DNA of 64,000 nucleotides from Streptococcus oralis. Its GTDB lineage: Bacteria > Bacillota > Bacilli > Lactobacillales > Streptococcaceae. Of this stretch, positions 1 through 8,688 are shown piece after piece. Position 1 is the first letter of the stretch; each line of letters opens with the position of its first letter. The stretch spans positions 558,001-622,000 of the forward strand of contig NZ_CP065707.1 in NCBI RefSeq assembly GCF_016028255.1, written 5' to 3'. The notes beneath the pieces were generated by a model that was not told the DNA's origin, searched no databases, and saw only the letters and a program-made list of their open reading frames with translations. The position numbers and the translations under genes were made by a program.

Positions 1-231
1 TTGTTGTTTCTCTCTTCTACGGAGATTGGGATTATAACAGTAACTCTCTATGCCTATCTAGCGGGTTGGCTTGGGAATGAACCCTTGGGAGATGGAGCAA
101 AAAAAGCTAGAAATCAAGCTATTCTCTTACTTGCTGTTTGTTTGATTTTGGTGTCACTTGGAACAGAAGGCTTAACAGCTATTTATGAATCAGGGAAAGC
201 ATTTGGTCAGTGGTTAGTTGGATTGGTTTAG
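1..231 (+). CDS. C-terminal part of a small membrane protein (5' end outside window)
   Basis: The reading frame is open from the first base, so the gene probably begins before the window; a TTG at position 1 is a possible but unproven start. About 76 residues are visible, with two hydrophobic stretches (residues about 7-25 and 40-56) separated by a charged loop containing GDGAKKARNQ, so it looks like the end of a membrane protein. It ends just before the DUF3169 gene and is probably co-transcribed with it. I do not recognise the family and assign no function. Confidence 0.5.
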   Translation: MLFLSSTEIGIITVTLYAYLAGWLGNEPLGDGAKKARNQAILLLAVCLILVSLGTEGLTAIYESGKAFGQWLVGLV

Positions 232-244
232 AGAAAGGATGAAT

Positions 245-946
245 ATGAAAAAGAAACATTTATTAATTTTGTTGGGGAGTTTACTGTTAGGTGTTTTATT
301 GGGAATGATCGGTACTGGTTTTGCTAGTCTTCGTTCAGAAATTTCTCAAGATCAAGTACTGTTTGTTTTAGATACCTTCTTTTTCTGGCTTGGAATTATT
401 TCAACAATTTTAGCTCTTTATTTTACCAGAATGAGTCGTAAAGCCTACAATAACTACCAAAGAGAAGAAGACGATGAACAAAGTGAACAAGACTATATTA
501 GGATGTATCGTTTCTTAGATTATGGTACAGTGGCTAACAGTATTTTGCTAATTAGTATGTTATTCAGCTTAGTTGCTATGTTTCCTGAGTTTAGATTATC
601 TTTATCTCCTTTTCTCTTAGCCATACTTGTAATTTTTGTGGGTAGCTATTGCTTCAACACGACTAGCTTGATCCGTAATTATAAACTTTCTATCATGGCA
701 ACCCCTAAGGAAATGTTAGAATTCCTAGATACTTATGATGAGGGAGAAAAACAAGCAGAAATGGAAGAAGCTTACTTAATCTTGCTCAAGATTAATCAGA
801 CGATCTTGCCAGCTATCTACATTCTCTTGATGGTTTTATCACTGGTGTTAGGTGAAGTACAGTTGATTGCTTTAATTATAGCGGTTGCTATTCATATTTA
901 TATCAACCTTGCACAATTACGCAAAACAAAACGTTACTTTAAGTAA
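245..946 (+). CDS. DUF3169 family membrane protein
   Basis: An integral membrane protein of about 233 residues. Hydrophobic segments occur near the N-terminus (LLILLGSLLLGVLLGMIG), at LDTFFFWLGIISTILALYF, in two central stretches and in a C-terminal pair, giving about six helices. The acidic loop after the second helix (REEDDEQSEQD) is typical of DUF3169 proteins. The start at 245 is preferred over 218 or 239 because AGAAAGG at 232-238 lies six bases before it. DUF3169 proteins commonly sit beside XRE-type regulators and ABC transporters in streptococci. Here the ABC ATPase follows 11 bases downstream, so a role with that transporter is inferred. The biochemical function is unknown. Confidence 0.75.
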   Translation: MKKKHLLILLGSLLLGVLLGMIGTGFASLRSEISQDQVLFVLDTFFFWLGIISTILALYFTRMSRKAYNNYQREEDDEQSEQDYIRMYRFLDYGTVANSILLISMLFSLVAMFPEFRLSLSPFLLAILVIFVGSYCFNTTSLIRNYKLSIMATPKEMLEFLDTYDEGEKQAEMEEAYLILLKINQTILPAIYILLMVLSLVLGEVQLIALIIAVAIHIYINLAQLRKTKRYFK

Positions 947-957
947 AAGGAGTTTTT

Positions 958-1782
958 ATGATTCGTGTTGAAAATGTAAGCAAAAGTTTTGGGAGCAAAA
1001 AAGCTCTTCATCAGATTTCTTTTGAGATTAAGGAAGGTGAAATCTTTGGTTTTCTTGGACCTTCTGGCTCAGGTAAAACAACTATGATCAATGTTCTGAC
1101 GGGGCAGTTAGCTGCAGATCAGGGGGAGACCGTTCTTCTAGGAAAGTCCTCTCGAAATTTGACTTCAAATGATTTGGAACAAATCGGTATTGTTAGTGAT
1201 GGCAGTGGCTTTTATGAAAAGATGAGCCTCTATAAAAATCTGCTCATTTATGCAAAATTATACGGTCTTAAAGCTTCTAGAGTAGATACAGTACTTGATC
1301 AAGTTGGGTTATCAGATGCTAAAAACCTTATCGCAGAAAAATTATCTACAGGAATGAAACAACGAATGTTCTTGGCTCGTGCCCTTCTGAATGCTCCTAA
1401 AATTCTCTTTCTAGATGAGCCAACAAGTGGTCTTGATCCTACCACCTCAAAATCAATTCATGTTCTCTTACAGGAACTGAAGCAGGCTGGGACAACGATC
1501 TTCTTAACAACCCACGATATGAATGAAGCAACCTTGCTTTGTGACCAGCTCTCTCTTTTAAATAAGGGAAACTTGATTGAGTATGGCAGTCCACAAGAGA
1601 TTATTCAAAAGTACCATGAGGATAAAAAGGTTCGTTTACGTTACCAAGATGGACGCGAACAAGTGGTTCCTTTTGAAGAATTGCCTCATTTGAATACGAC
1701 AAATCTAATAGCTGTTCATTCTTGTGAACCGACTTTAGAAGAAATCTTTATTAGATTGACAGGAGAAAAGTTAGATGTTTAG
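958..1782 (+). CDS. ABC transporter ATP-binding protein
   Basis: A cytoplasmic ATPase subunit of 274 residues that would power the permease encoded next. Visible motifs are Walker A GPSGSGKTT (about residues 35-43), a signature LSTGMKQRM, Walker B ILFLDEPTSGLD and the H-loop TTHDMNEA. After the nucleotide-binding domain comes a roughly 60-residue tail (EYGSPQEIIQKYHEDKKVRLRY onward in pieces) of the kind seen in drug or bacteriocin export and immunity ATPases. AGGAG lies six bases before the ATG. The last eight bases overlap the permease gene, which shows tight translational coupling. The substrate cannot be read from the sequence. Confidence 0.9.
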   Translation: MIRVENVSKSFGSKKALHQISFEIKEGEIFGFLGPSGSGKTTMINVLTGQLAADQGETVLLGKSSRNLTSNDLEQIGIVSDGSGFYEKMSLYKNLLIYAKLYGLKASRVDTVLDQVGLSDAKNLIAEKLSTGMKQRMFLARALLNAPKILFLDEPTSGLDPTTSKSIHVLLQELKQAGTTIFLTTHDMNEATLLCDQLSLLNKGNLIEYGSPQEIIQKYHEDKKVRLRYQDGREQVVPFEELPHLNTTNLIAVHSCEPTLEEIFIRLTGEKLDV

Positions 1783-2473
1783 AAAATTAAATGCCCTTCT
1801 TTGGTTAAGGTTACAAGTTCTTATTAGTAATTCAACGTTACTAGCGACATTATTGATGCCCTTTGGTATTGCTATCCTATATAATGAGTTCTTAAACAAG
1901 AGTGGAGAACTGACTATGTTTCTTCTCTCTACGAGTTTGACGATGGTCTTGAGTATGGGAAGTGGTTATATGGTATCGATTATGATGGCTGAGGACAAGG
2001 AAAAACGTAACCTTAAATCCCTCATACTAAGTGGTGTGACAGCAACGGAGTATACTCTGAGCATGATGGCTCTTCCTCTTTTAGTGATGCTTCTTTCTAT
2101 GGTTGTTCTACCTTTGTATCTTAAAGTTGATTTAACAAACTACTTTCTTACCTATGGTCTCTATCTGCTTCTGGCAACTATCAGCATTATCTTTCTTAAC
2201 ATTCTTATCGGTGCAGTATCAGATACTCAGTCTAAGGCGCAAGTGTATAGTATTTTTCCTATGCTAACCTTCTCTTTCTTGCCCACTCTTGCTGTTCAAA
2301 ATGAAACTGCGCAAAAATTGTTGGACTATTCTTTCATTGGTCCTTTGGTAAGTTTATTAAAAGAAGGTGGAGGAGAGTTATCTTTGAGAAGTCTTGGTCT
2401 TTTGCTAGCATGGATCCTTTTGCTAGGACTAGCTAGTCTCTTCGTATTGAAAAATAGTTATAAAGGAAAATAG
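1775..2473 (+). CDS. ABC transporter permease (ABC-2 type)
   Basis: A membrane subunit of 232 residues with about six predicted helices, including LLATLLMPFGIAILYN, FLLSTSLTMVLSMGSGYMV, ALPLLVMLLSMVVLPLYL, YGLYLLLATISIIFLNILI and the C-terminal LLLAWILLLGLASLFVL. The loop after the second helix (AEDKEKRNLKSLILSGV) is the cytoplasmic coupling region typical of ABC-2 exporters. It overlaps the ATPase gene by eight bases and is followed after nine bases by a CPBP protease gene. An ATPase, permease and CPBP set is common in small-peptide or bacteriocin export and self-immunity clusters, but the substrate here is not known. Confidence 0.85.
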   Translation: MFRKLNALLWLRLQVLISNSTLLATLLMPFGIAILYNEFLNKSGELTMFLLSTSLTMVLSMGSGYMVSIMMAEDKEKRNLKSLILSGVTATEYTLSMMALPLLVMLLSMVVLPLYLKVDLTNYFLTYGLYLLLATISIIFLNILIGAVSDTQSKAQVYSIFPMLTFSFLPTLAVQNETAQKLLDYSFIGPLVSLLKEGGGELSLRSLGLLLAWILLLGLASLFVLKNSYKGK

Positions 2474-2482
2474 GAGACCCAT

Positions 2483-3124
2483 ATGAACTTACTTAAAAAT
2501 CTTGGCTGGTTTCTTCTAGCTGTTCTATCCTTTTTCTTTGGCTATGGTCTGGTTCAGAGTACGGCGCTGTCAGCTCTTGGACTAGGGGCTTCAATCTTTG
2601 GAGTCTTGCCACTTTATATCGTCCTGTCAGGGACCTATGTTTATGGAGTTTACAGATGGTATCAGACAGAAAAGGTTAGCATCCAGACGACTGCTTTTAG
2701 TCGTTTCATTTGGTTACCAACCCTGGTTTTGCTAGTGGCGATTACAGCCCAGTTCTTTTTGCCAGATGATCCGTCGGCTAATCAACAGACTGTATCACAA
2801 TTGACATTGGCTCAGCCTGTCTTTGGTTTCTTTATGGTGGTGGTCTTTGCTCCTCTGACGGAAGAACTCATCTTTAGAGGAATGCTGGCGCGCTATCTCT
2901 TTCCTAAACAGAATAACAGCAAACAGACAGCTCTGTTTCTCCTCGTATCAAGTGTGCTTTTTGCCTTGATTCATTTTCCAGGAACTTTGCAACAGTTTTT
3001 AGTTTATGCCAGTCTGGGATTGAGTTTGGGACTGGCTTATGTGAACCGAAAAGGTCTTCTTTATAGCATTTCTTTACACGCTTTGAATAATTTAATCGGC
3101 TTTTTGATGATACTCATGCTATAA
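2483..3124 (+). CDS. CPBP family intramembrane metalloprotease
   Basis: A membrane protein of 213 residues of the CPBP (CAAX protease and bacteriocin-processing, Abi) family. Three active-site motifs are visible in order: EELIFRG (about residues 127-133), FALIHFPG (His in the next membrane helix) and SISLHALNNLIG near the C-terminus. Relatives cleave prenylated or peptide substrates within the membrane, and in streptococci many act in bacteriocin self-immunity. GGAGACCCAT before the ATG gives a good ribosome site. It follows the ABC permease by nine bases, so the three genes form one operon and may share a peptide substrate; that link is inference. Confidence 0.85.
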   Translation: MNLLKNLGWFLLAVLSFFFGYGLVQSTALSALGLGASIFGVLPLYIVLSGTYVYGVYRWYQTEKVSIQTTAFSRFIWLPTLVLLVAITAQFFLPDDPSANQQTVSQLTLAQPVFGFFMVVVFAPLTEELIFRGMLARYLFPKQNNSKQTALFLLVSSVLFALIHFPGTLQQFLVYASLGLSLGLAYVNRKGLLYSISLHALNNLIGFLMILML

Positions 3125-3141
3125 TAGAGTCAGGAGGTCAC

Positions 3142-3360
3142 ATGAAACGAGTAATTTTATTAGCAGTGATACAGGCGGTCGTTCTCTTCTTTATCATCGG
3201 GGCACTTGCCTATGCCTTTAAAGGCGACTTCTTTTACAACTATCTAGCAGTTGTCTTTGCGCCTATTGCAGGAATCTTACGTTTTGCGACAGCTTATGCG
3301 ACGGAGATTGTTCTACCTAAAAAGGCAGCTGAGATTGCTGAAAAGCGTAAAAAAGGTTAA
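3142..3360 (+). CDS. Small membrane protein of unknown function
   Basis: A 72-residue protein with a strong ribosome site (CAGGAGGTCAC before the ATG). It has an N-terminal helix (VILLAVIQAVVLFFIIGALAYAF in part), a second hydrophobic stretch (LAVVFAPIAGILRFATAY) and a basic tail (KKAAEIAEKRKKG), so it is probably a two-helix inner-membrane protein with a cytoplasmic C-terminus. It is the last gene of the operon, 17 bases after the CPBP gene and 15 bases before a terminator hairpin. I do not recognise a named family. Confidence 0.65.
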   Translation: MKRVILLAVIQAVVLFFIIGALAYAFKGDFFYNYLAVVFAPIAGILRFATAYATEIVLPKKAAEIAEKRKKG

Positions 3361-3375
3361 GAATCATAATCAGAG

Positions 3376-3404
3376 AATCCGATGACGTTTTCATCGGATT
3401 TTTT
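3376..3404 (+). terminator. Rho-independent terminator
   Basis: AATCCGATGA and TCATCGGATT form a perfect 10-bp stem around a CGTTT loop, followed by TTTT. It closes the ABC/CPBP operon before the aspS promoter. Confidence 0.9.
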
Positions 3405-3474
3405 GTCTGTTCGTTTTGATTTCTAAAGACAATCAAACTTTTCTGCTGATTTTCATGAAGAGCCTGCGCTTTTA

Positions 3475-3483
3475 TGGTAAAAT
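3475..3483 (+). promoter_or_regulatory. Probable extended -10 promoter for aspS
   Basis: TGGTAAAAT matches an extended -10 (TGn plus TAAAAT). No good -35 lies 17 bases upstream, as is usual for extended -10 promoters. It sits 28 bases before the aspS start codon. Confidence 0.55.
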
Positions 3484-3511
3484 AGTAACAGAATAAAAGA
3501 GGAGAGAAAAC

Positions 3512-5317
3512 ATGAAACGTAGTATGTATGCTGGTCGTGTTCGTGAGGAACACATCGGACAAGAAATGACCTTGAAAGGATGGGTTGGCCGTCGTCGTGA
3601 CCTTGGTGGTTTGATCTTCATCGACCTTCGTGACCGTGAAGGGATCATGCAGTTGGTTATCAACCCTGAAAAAGTATCTGCAGAAGTCATGGTAACAGCT
3701 GAAAGCCTTCGTAGCGAATTTGTCATCGAGGTGACTGGACAAGTCGTTGCGCGTGAACAAGCCAATGATAAGTTGCCGACTGGTGCGGTTGAGTTGAACG
3801 TGACAGCTTTGACGGTGCTTAATACAGCTAAAACAACACCTTTTGAGATTAAAGATGGGATTGAGGCCAATGACGATACACGTTTGCGTTACCGTTACCT
3901 TGACCTTCGTCGTCCAGAAATGTTGGAAAACCTTAAACTTCGTGCTAAGGTGACTCACTCTATCCGAAACTACTTGGATGAGTTGGAGTTTATCGATGTG
4001 GAAACTCCCTTCCTTTCTAAGTCAACACCAGAAGGGGCGCGTGACTATTTGGTGCCATCACGTGTCAATAAAGGTCATTTCTACGCTCTTCCTCAAAGTC
4101 CACAGATCACCAAGCAGCTCTTGATGAATGCTGGATTTGACCGTTACTACCAAATTGTCAAATGTTTCCGTGACGAAGACTTGCGTGGTGACCGTCAGCC
4201 TGAGTTTACCCAGGTCGACTTGGAAACTTCTTTCCTTACTGAACGAGAAATCCAAGGTATCACAGAAGACTTGATTGCGCGCGTGATGAAGGAAACAAAA
4301 GGCATCGAAGTGACATTACCATTCCCTCGTATGAAGTATGATGAGGCCATGGCTCTTTATGGTTCTGACAAACCTGATACTCGTTTTGACATGTTGCTTC
4401 AAGACGTGAAAGCAGTTGTTAAAGGAGTAGATTTTAAAGTCTTCTCAGAAGCTCCAGCTGTTAAAGCCATTGTCGTCAAAGGCGCAGCAGATAACTACTC
4501 CCGTAAAGATATCGATAAGATGACAGAAGTAGCCAAGCAGTATGGGGCTAAGGGTCTGGCTTGGGTCAAGGTTGTTAACGGTGAATTAAACGGATCAGTT
4601 GCTAAATTCTTGACGGGTATTCAGGAAAATTTGACAAGAGTACTTGGTCTTGAAGATAAGGATTTAGTTCTCTTTGTAGCAGATACGCTTGAAGTAGCTA
4701 ATGCAACTCTTGGTGCCCTTCGTGGACGTATTGCCAAAGAACTTGGCTTGATTGATAATGATAAATTTAACTTCCTTTGGGTTGTTGACTGGCCAATGTT
4801 TGAATGGTCAGAAGAAGAAGGCCGTTATATGAGTGCCCACCATCCATTTACCCTTCCTGATAGGGATTCTGCAAAAAAACTAAAATATTATAAGAACGAT
4901 TTACAAAGTTGTTCCAAAGAAAAAGGAAGTATCCTTGAGAGAATTTATGCAGTCGCATATGATATTGTCTTAAATGGTTATGAGCTTGGTGGTGGTAGTC
5001 TTCGTATATATAAAAAAGACTTGCAGGAATGCATGTTCAAGGCTCTTGGTTTCTCAGCTGAAGAAGCAAATGACCAGTTTGGTTTCCTTCTTGAAGCCAT
5101 GGACTATGGTTTCCCACCACACGGTGGTTTGGCTATCGGACTTGACCGATTTGTGATGCTCTTAGCAGGAGAAGATAATATCCGTGAAGTCATTGCCTTT
5201 CCTAAGAACAACAAGGCAACTGATCCAATGACACAAGCCCCATCAATAGTCGCTCTCAAACAACTAGAGGAACTCAGCTTACAAGTAGAAGAAGATGAAA
5301 CAAGCAAAACAAATTAA
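3512..5317 (+). CDS. aspS: Aspartyl-tRNA synthetase
   Basis: Charges tRNA-Asp with aspartate in the cytoplasm. An N-terminal OB-fold anticodon domain ([21 protein letters not shown] in pieces) is followed by the class II core: motif 2 [17 protein letters not shown] (about residues 216-232), a GAD insertion domain in the middle, and motif 3 [13 protein letters not shown] near residue 545. The protein is 601 residues. As far as I recall, mitis-group relatives are about 587 residues, and the extra residues fall in an atypical patch at about 4855-5035 with AT-rich codons (AGA, TTA, ATA) unlike the rest of the gene (see findings). AGGAGAG precedes the ATG. The 3' end overlaps yitT by 23 bases. Confidence 0.95.
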   Translation: MKRSMYAGRVREEHIGQEMTLKGWVGRRRDLGGLIFIDLRDREGIMQLVINPEKVSAEVMVTAESLRSEFVIEVTGQVVAREQANDKLPTGAVELNVTALTVLNTAKTTPFEIKDGIEANDDTRLRYRYLDLRRPEMLENLKLRAKVTHSIRNYLDELEFIDVETPFLSKSTPEGARDYLVPSRVNKGHFYALPQSPQITKQLLMNAGFDRYYQIVKCFRDEDLRGDRQPEFTQVDLETSFLTEREIQGITEDLIARVMKETKGIEVTLPFPRMKYDEAMALYGSDKPDTRFDMLLQDVKAVVKGVDFKVFSEAPAVKAIVVKGAADNYSRKDIDKMTEVAKQYGAKGLAWVKVVNGELNGSVAKFLTGIQENLTRVLGLEDKDLVLFVADTLEVANATLGALRGRIAKELGLIDNDKFNFLWVVDWPMFEWSEEEGRYMSAHHPFTLPDRDSAKKLKYYKNDLQSCSKEKGSILERIYAVAYDIVLNGYELGGGSLRIYKKDLQECMFKALGFSAEEANDQFGFLLEAMDYGFPPHGGLAIGLDRFVMLLAGEDNIREVIAFPKNNKATDPMTQAPSIVALKQLEELSLQVEEDETSKTN

Positions 5318-6236
5318 GCGGTGGCGCTATTATCTGCGCCGCTTTGCTTATCAGATAAAAATCTTACGAGTTTTACAAAGTATCTCTCGGGAAAAATATG
5401 ATGAGAAAATCTCGGCTTCTCTGGTCTATGGCTTTTTGTCAGCAGTTGCTGTCAATTTCTTTTTTCAACCAGGGCATGTTTATTCGAGTGGTGCGACAGG
5501 TTTGGCGCAAATTATCTCCAGTTTGAGTACTCATTGGTTTGGTCTCCAACTACCCGTATCCGCAACCTTTTATGCCATTAATATCCCACTGATGATTTTG
5601 GCTTGGTATCAGATTGGACATAAATTTACAGTTTTTACCTTTATCACGGTATCCATGAGTTCTCTTTTTATCCAGTTTGTGCCCGTTGTGACGCTGACAG
5701 AGGATCCCATTATCAATGCTCTCTTTGGGGGTGTTGTCATGGGCTTGGGAATCGGCTTTGCTTTGCGCAATAGTATTTCCAGTGGAGGTACAGATATTGT
5801 CAGTCTGACCATTCGCAAGAAAACAGGGAAAAATGTTGGCAGTATTTCCTTCTTGGTCAATGGAACTATCATGTTGATTGCAGGCTTGACCTTTGGTTGG
5901 AAATACGCCCTCTACTCCATGATTACCATTTTTGTATCCAGTCGTGTGACAGATGCGGTCTTCACCAAGCAAAAACGGATGCAGGCCATGATTGTGACCA
6001 GTAATCCTGATAAGGTAATCGAAAAAATCCATAAAAAATTGCACCGAGGGGCTACCATGATCCACGATGCAGAAGGAACTTATAATCATGAAAGAAAAGC
6101 AGTTTTGATTACTGTTATCACACGAGCAGAGTTTAATGATTTTAAACACATCATGAAACAGGTTGATCCGACAGCCTTCGTCTCTGTATCCGAAAATGTC
6201 CACATCTTAGGACGATTCGTAGAAACAGACAATTAG
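5295..6236 (+). CDS. YitT family membrane protein
   Basis: A 313-residue protein of the YitT family: five or so N-terminal helices ([54 protein letters not shown] and others), the conserved segment [10 protein letters not shown], then a cytoplasmic DUF2179 domain (about residues 225-310, starting [17 protein letters not shown]). Family members are of unknown function; some are proposed transporters. The start lies inside aspS, so translation is probably coupled. Its natural terminator, just downstream, has been split by the IS-bounded island (see 6247-6256). Confidence 0.85.
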   Translation: MKQAKQIKRWRYYLRRFAYQIKILRVLQSISREKYDEKISASLVYGFLSAVAVNFFFQPGHVYSSGATGLAQIISSLSTHWFGLQLPVSATFYAINIPLMILAWYQIGHKFTVFTFITVSMSSLFIQFVPVVTLTEDPIINALFGGVVMGLGIGFALRNSISSGGTDIVSLTIRKKTGKNVGSISFLVNGTIMLIAGLTFGWKYALYSMITIFVSSRVTDAVFTKQKRMQAMIVTSNPDKVIEKIHKKLHRGATMIHDAEGTYNHERKAVLITVITRAEFNDFKHIMKQVDPTAFVSVSENVHILGRFVETDN

Positions 6237-6246
6237 ACATGCAAAA

Positions 6247-6256
6247 ACCAGCTCTG
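6247..6256. terminator. Left half of a disrupted bidirectional terminator
   Basis: ACCAGCTC (6247-6254) is the left arm of a hairpin whose right arm GAGCTGGT lies at 33389-33396. Joining them across the island recreates an 8-bp perfect stem with a TG loop, A-rich on the left and T-rich on the right. This is a terminator serving convergent yitT and malR. The island begins immediately after CTG at 6254-6256. Confidence 0.8.
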
Positions 6257-6287
6257 TGTACTGACCCCAAAAAGTTAGACAAATAAT

Positions 6288-7127
6288 TTAAGCGAAGGAT
6301 TTAGTTCTGTATTGCATAGGGCTAAGTCCTTTTAGTTTGACCTTAATTCGTTTGTTGTTGTAGTAATCAATATAGTCCACAATAGCTTGTTCCAATTGCT
6401 TAAGCGACTGAAACGCCTTCTCATAACCATAAAACATTTCCGATTTCAAAATGCCAAAGAAGGACTCCATCATACCGTTGTCTGGGCTGTTACCTTTACG
6501 TGACATAGATGTTTGGATTCCCTTACTTTCTAAAAACCTGTGATAAGAATCGTGTTGGTATTGCCATCCTTGATCACTATGGAGACTCGTATTCTCATAG
6601 TATTTCTCTGTAAAGGCCTGCTCCAGCATAGCTTTCACTTGTTCTAAATTAGGCGAACAAGAAAGATTAAAAGCAATAATTTCGCTGTTAAAGCCATCTA
6701 AAACTGGTGATAAGTAAAGCTTTTGAGTACTTGCTGGAATGACAAACTCAGTCACATCCGTATAGCACTTTTCCATTGGTTTGGCTGCTTCAAATTGGCG
6801 CTGAATAAGATTCTCTGCTTTATTGCCAATCTCTCCTTGGTAGGAAGAATACTTCCGTTTCCGACGAATTCGAGCACTTAAACCAAGGACCTTCATCAGA
6901 CGTTGAACTTTCTTATGATTCACTGTAAAACCACGATTTCTTAGTTCAAGAGTAATTCTACGATAGCCATAATTTCCTTTATAGTCATTATAAATGGCTT
7001 GAATTTCATCCTTTAGCTCTTTATCCTTATCTGGTTGATCCAGCTGTCTCAATTGATAATAGTAAGTTGAGCGAGGTAAACGAGCCACTTCAAGAAGTAA
7101 ATCTAGTCGAAATCCTCCTGAAGCCAT
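6288..7127 (-). CDS. IS3-family transposase OrfB (DDE integrase)
   Basis: The catalytic half of the transposase, 279 residues from an ATG at 7127. An HTH_21-like region (IQAIYNDYKGNYGYRRITLE in parts) precedes an rve integrase core with the DDE residues visible as CYTDVTEF, LHSDQGWQYQ and GMMESFFGILKSE. It overlaps the end of orfA in another frame. The active product is probably an OrfAB fusion made by -1 slippage at AAAAAAG (7196 down to 7190). No stop or frame break is seen in the orfB frame, so this copy may be able to transpose. Confidence 0.9.
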   Translation of the reverse strand: MASGGFRLDLLLEVARLPRSTYYYQLRQLDQPDKDKELKDEIQAIYNDYKGNYGYRRITLELRNRGFTVNHKKVQRLMKVLGLSARIRRKRKYSSYQGEIGNKAENLIQRQFEAAKPMEKCYTDVTEFVIPASTQKLYLSPVLDGFNSEIIAFNLSCSPNLEQVKAMLEQAFTEKYYENTSLHSDQGWQYQHDSYHRFLESKGIQTSMSRKGNSPDNGMMESFFGILKSEMFYGYEKAFQSLKQLEQAIVDYIDYYNNKRIKVKLKGLSPMQYRTKSFA

Positions 7128-7603
7128 TTCTCTAACTGTCTCTGCTTTTCTCGCTCTAAGGCTTCGTCCCTTTCCTCTAACTCTTTTAACTTTTTTAGGT
7201 AAGCCACCTCAGTCCGTAAGCGTTCATTCTCCTCTTGGAGTCGCTCTAGTTCTGTCATTTCTTCCCAAGTTTTCTTCCGTTTACGTCCCATTTTAGGTAC
7301 TCTCCCTCTTGTTTTCTCAACAATAGTATACGCGTTTTTCTTGTATTTCGCTAGCCAGTTAAGAAGTATCGTACGACTTGGGAGACCGTATTCAAGAGAA
7401 ACTCTATCTTTAGTCCAGCCTTCATGTAAGACTTTATTAATCATTTCTTGTTTTAATTCAGGAGAATAGTAACGATCAATCAATTTAATCATGTATATAA
7501 GATTAGAATTGTTTATCCCAAATTTATTTGAAAGCTTCTCTAAGCTATATCCTTGTTTTCTAAGTTCATAGATCTGAACTTTATCTTCATAACTCAATTT
7601 CAT
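7103..7603 (-). CDS. IS3-family transposase OrfA (HTH)
   Basis: The DNA-binding half, 166 residues starting at MKLSYEDKVQIYELRKQGYS. Two helix-turn-helix regions (about residues 1-50 and 60-100) recognise the IS ends, and a leucine-rich coiled coil (LERLQEENERLRTEVAYLKK) mediates oligomerisation. The codons CTA-AAA-AAG inside this coiled coil contain the heptamer A AAA AAG in the right phase for programmed -1 frameshifting into orfB, as in IS150-group elements. Longer upstream starts would run outside the IS, so the ATG at 7603 is chosen. Confidence 0.88.
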   Translation of the reverse strand: MKLSYEDKVQIYELRKQGYSLEKLSNKFGINNSNLIYMIKLIDRYYSPELKQEMINKVLHEGWTKDRVSLEYGLPSRTILLNWLAKYKKNAYTIVEKTRGRVPKMGRKRKKTWEEMTELERLQEENERLRTEVAYLKKLKELEERDEALEREKQRQLEKWLQEDFD

Positions 7604-7773
7604 AATAAAAACACCCCAAAAGTTAGATTTTTTCTGTCTAACTTTTGGGGTGCAGTTCATATTGTCTAGAGCGTTTTTGTGTTGTTTAAGAAAATTAGAT
7701 GTTGGTTTTAGATAACTACACATTTCAGATTTTTTAAACAAGATTTAATTGTTGATAACTAGAAAGGATTATT

Positions 7774-7917
7774 ATGTTTGCAAAAAACAAATTTCAATAC
7801 TGTATTTACAATCATGAGAGACTAGAACTTCATGAGCTTCAAAAGGAATATCAAAAGGATAAAGCTGGGACAAAACTTAAGTATGAAAACCAATTGTTCG
7901 CAATCCTTCATGGATAG
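7774..7917 (+). CDS. Possible small protein (47 residues)
   Basis: An ATG with AGAAAGG six bases upstream opens a 47-codon frame beginning MFAKNKFQYC and ending in TAG at 7915. The protein would be soluble and charged (ELQKEYQKDKAG). It overlaps a short minus-strand frame. It may be the stub of a longer gene cut by rearrangement next to the IS. No family is recognised. Confidence 0.25.
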   Translation: MFAKNKFQYCIYNHERLELHELQKEYQKDKAGTKLKYENQLFAILHG

Positions 7918-7975
7918 AGCGCAAGTTGTTCTCGATAGCTCGAAGATCAGCTTGATGTATTATTCTTTCAGCCAT
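7877..7975 (-). pseudogene. Truncated small ORF (N-terminal stub)
   Basis: On the minus strand, AGGGGG six bases before an ATG at 7975 opens a 32-codon frame (MAERIIHQADLRAIENN then LRSIHEGLRT) that stops at TAA. The strong ribosome site and sudden end suggest the head of a longer gene whose remainder was replaced. The ORF ends inside the plus-strand candidate 7774-7917, so at most one of the two is likely real. The family is not identified. Confidence 0.3.
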
Positions 7976-8385
7976 AATATCCCCCTTGTTAATGATTTCT
8001 AAATTAATTAGACAAAATTTGGCCATAGAATATTCTTATCTTAAAGAAGTAATTATATACTGAAAAACAGGCCGCAATTACACATGATTCAGATAAAATA
8101 TACCAGAATTATTTTAGTTTCTTCTTAATAGTAATAAGAAAATCATAATTGATACTTTAATTCAACATACTATGAAATGAGAATATGAAGTTTTCTATGA
8201 GGAAAATGTGCACTTGATTTGACATTTTAGGGCGTATGAAAACTTTGAATACAGGTTTCTTTCTATCTAAATGTTTTTGCAGATACTTTTTTTGTACAAA
8301 TTTGTATTACGAGTGTGTAACTGATAGACAGACACTAAAATATATGATAAACTAAAGTAGGAAAAAATTTAAAAGGAGAATCCTT

Positions 8386-8676
8386 ATGTCAGCAATTAGT
8401 TTAACTCCAGAACAGTTACAATCTCAGGCGGCAATTTATCTTAGTGCTAAAGATCAAATTGAACAAGCAGTACAAACCGTTAATCGAACAAATGGAGAAA
8501 TGGCATCACAATGGAAAGGACAAGCATTTAATGCTTACCTTGAGCAATACAACCAGTTGTATACACATGTTCAAAAATTCGAGGAGCTTCTAGTGAGCAT
8601 CAACCAACAATTGAACAACTATGCTCAAACAGTAGCTGAACGTGACCAACAAGATGCACAAAGCTTTGGTTTGTAG
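8386..8676 (+). CDS. esxA: WXG100 family secreted protein EsxA
   Basis: The hallmark small substrate of type VII secretion, 96 residues. WXG100 proteins form helical hairpins that dimerise; the turn motif W43-K44-G45 is visible in ASQWKGQAF. They have no signal peptide and leave the cell through the EssC channel. Flanking helices are rich in Q, E and A. AAGGAG before the ATG gives a strong ribosome site. It is first in the locus, and a hairpin right after it (8689-8719) probably makes esxA more abundant than the machine genes downstream. Confidence 0.95.
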   Translation: MSAISLTPEQLQSQAAIYLSAKDQIEQAVQTVNRTNGEMASQWKGQAFNAYLEQYNQLYTHVQKFEELLVSINQQLNNYAQTVAERDQQDAQSFGL

Positions 8677-8688
8677 TTGATTTTGAGG

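Larger units (their letters stand above)
6257..7659 (-). mobile_element. IS3-family insertion sequence, IS150 group (copy 1, intact)
   Basis: A 1403-bp element with TG...CA ends and imperfect terminal inverted repeats: TGTACTGACCCCAAAAAGTT on the left and, read on the minus strand, TGAACTGCACCCCAAAAGTT on the right. It encodes orfA and orfB on the minus strand. The flanks are CTG on the left and TAT on the right, so this copy has no target duplication of its own. A second copy in the same orientation lies at 32075-33385, and CTG recurs beyond its right end. The two copies therefore bound the secretion island like a composite transposon. Confidence 0.9.
7660..8385. other. AT-rich gap between IS copy 1 and the secretion locus
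   Basis: A 726-bp stretch with no long gene. It contains two short candidate ORFs (7774-7917 plus, 7877-7975 minus), stop-rich AT DNA from about 8000 and, just before esxA, a -10-like TATGAT at 8343-8348 without a convincing -35. AAGGAG shortly before 8386 is the esxA ribosome site. No repeat or RNA gene is recognised here. Confidence 0.5.

Noticed and set aside
3317..3958. Long minus-strand frame antisense to aspS
   Set aside because: It runs opposite a strong codon-biased gene, has no ribosome site and resembles no protein; it is a shadow frame.
6257..7659. Independent insertion of each IS copy at its site
   Set aside because: Neither copy has matching 3-bp flanks of its own (CTG/TAT and AAA/CTG); only the outermost flanks match.
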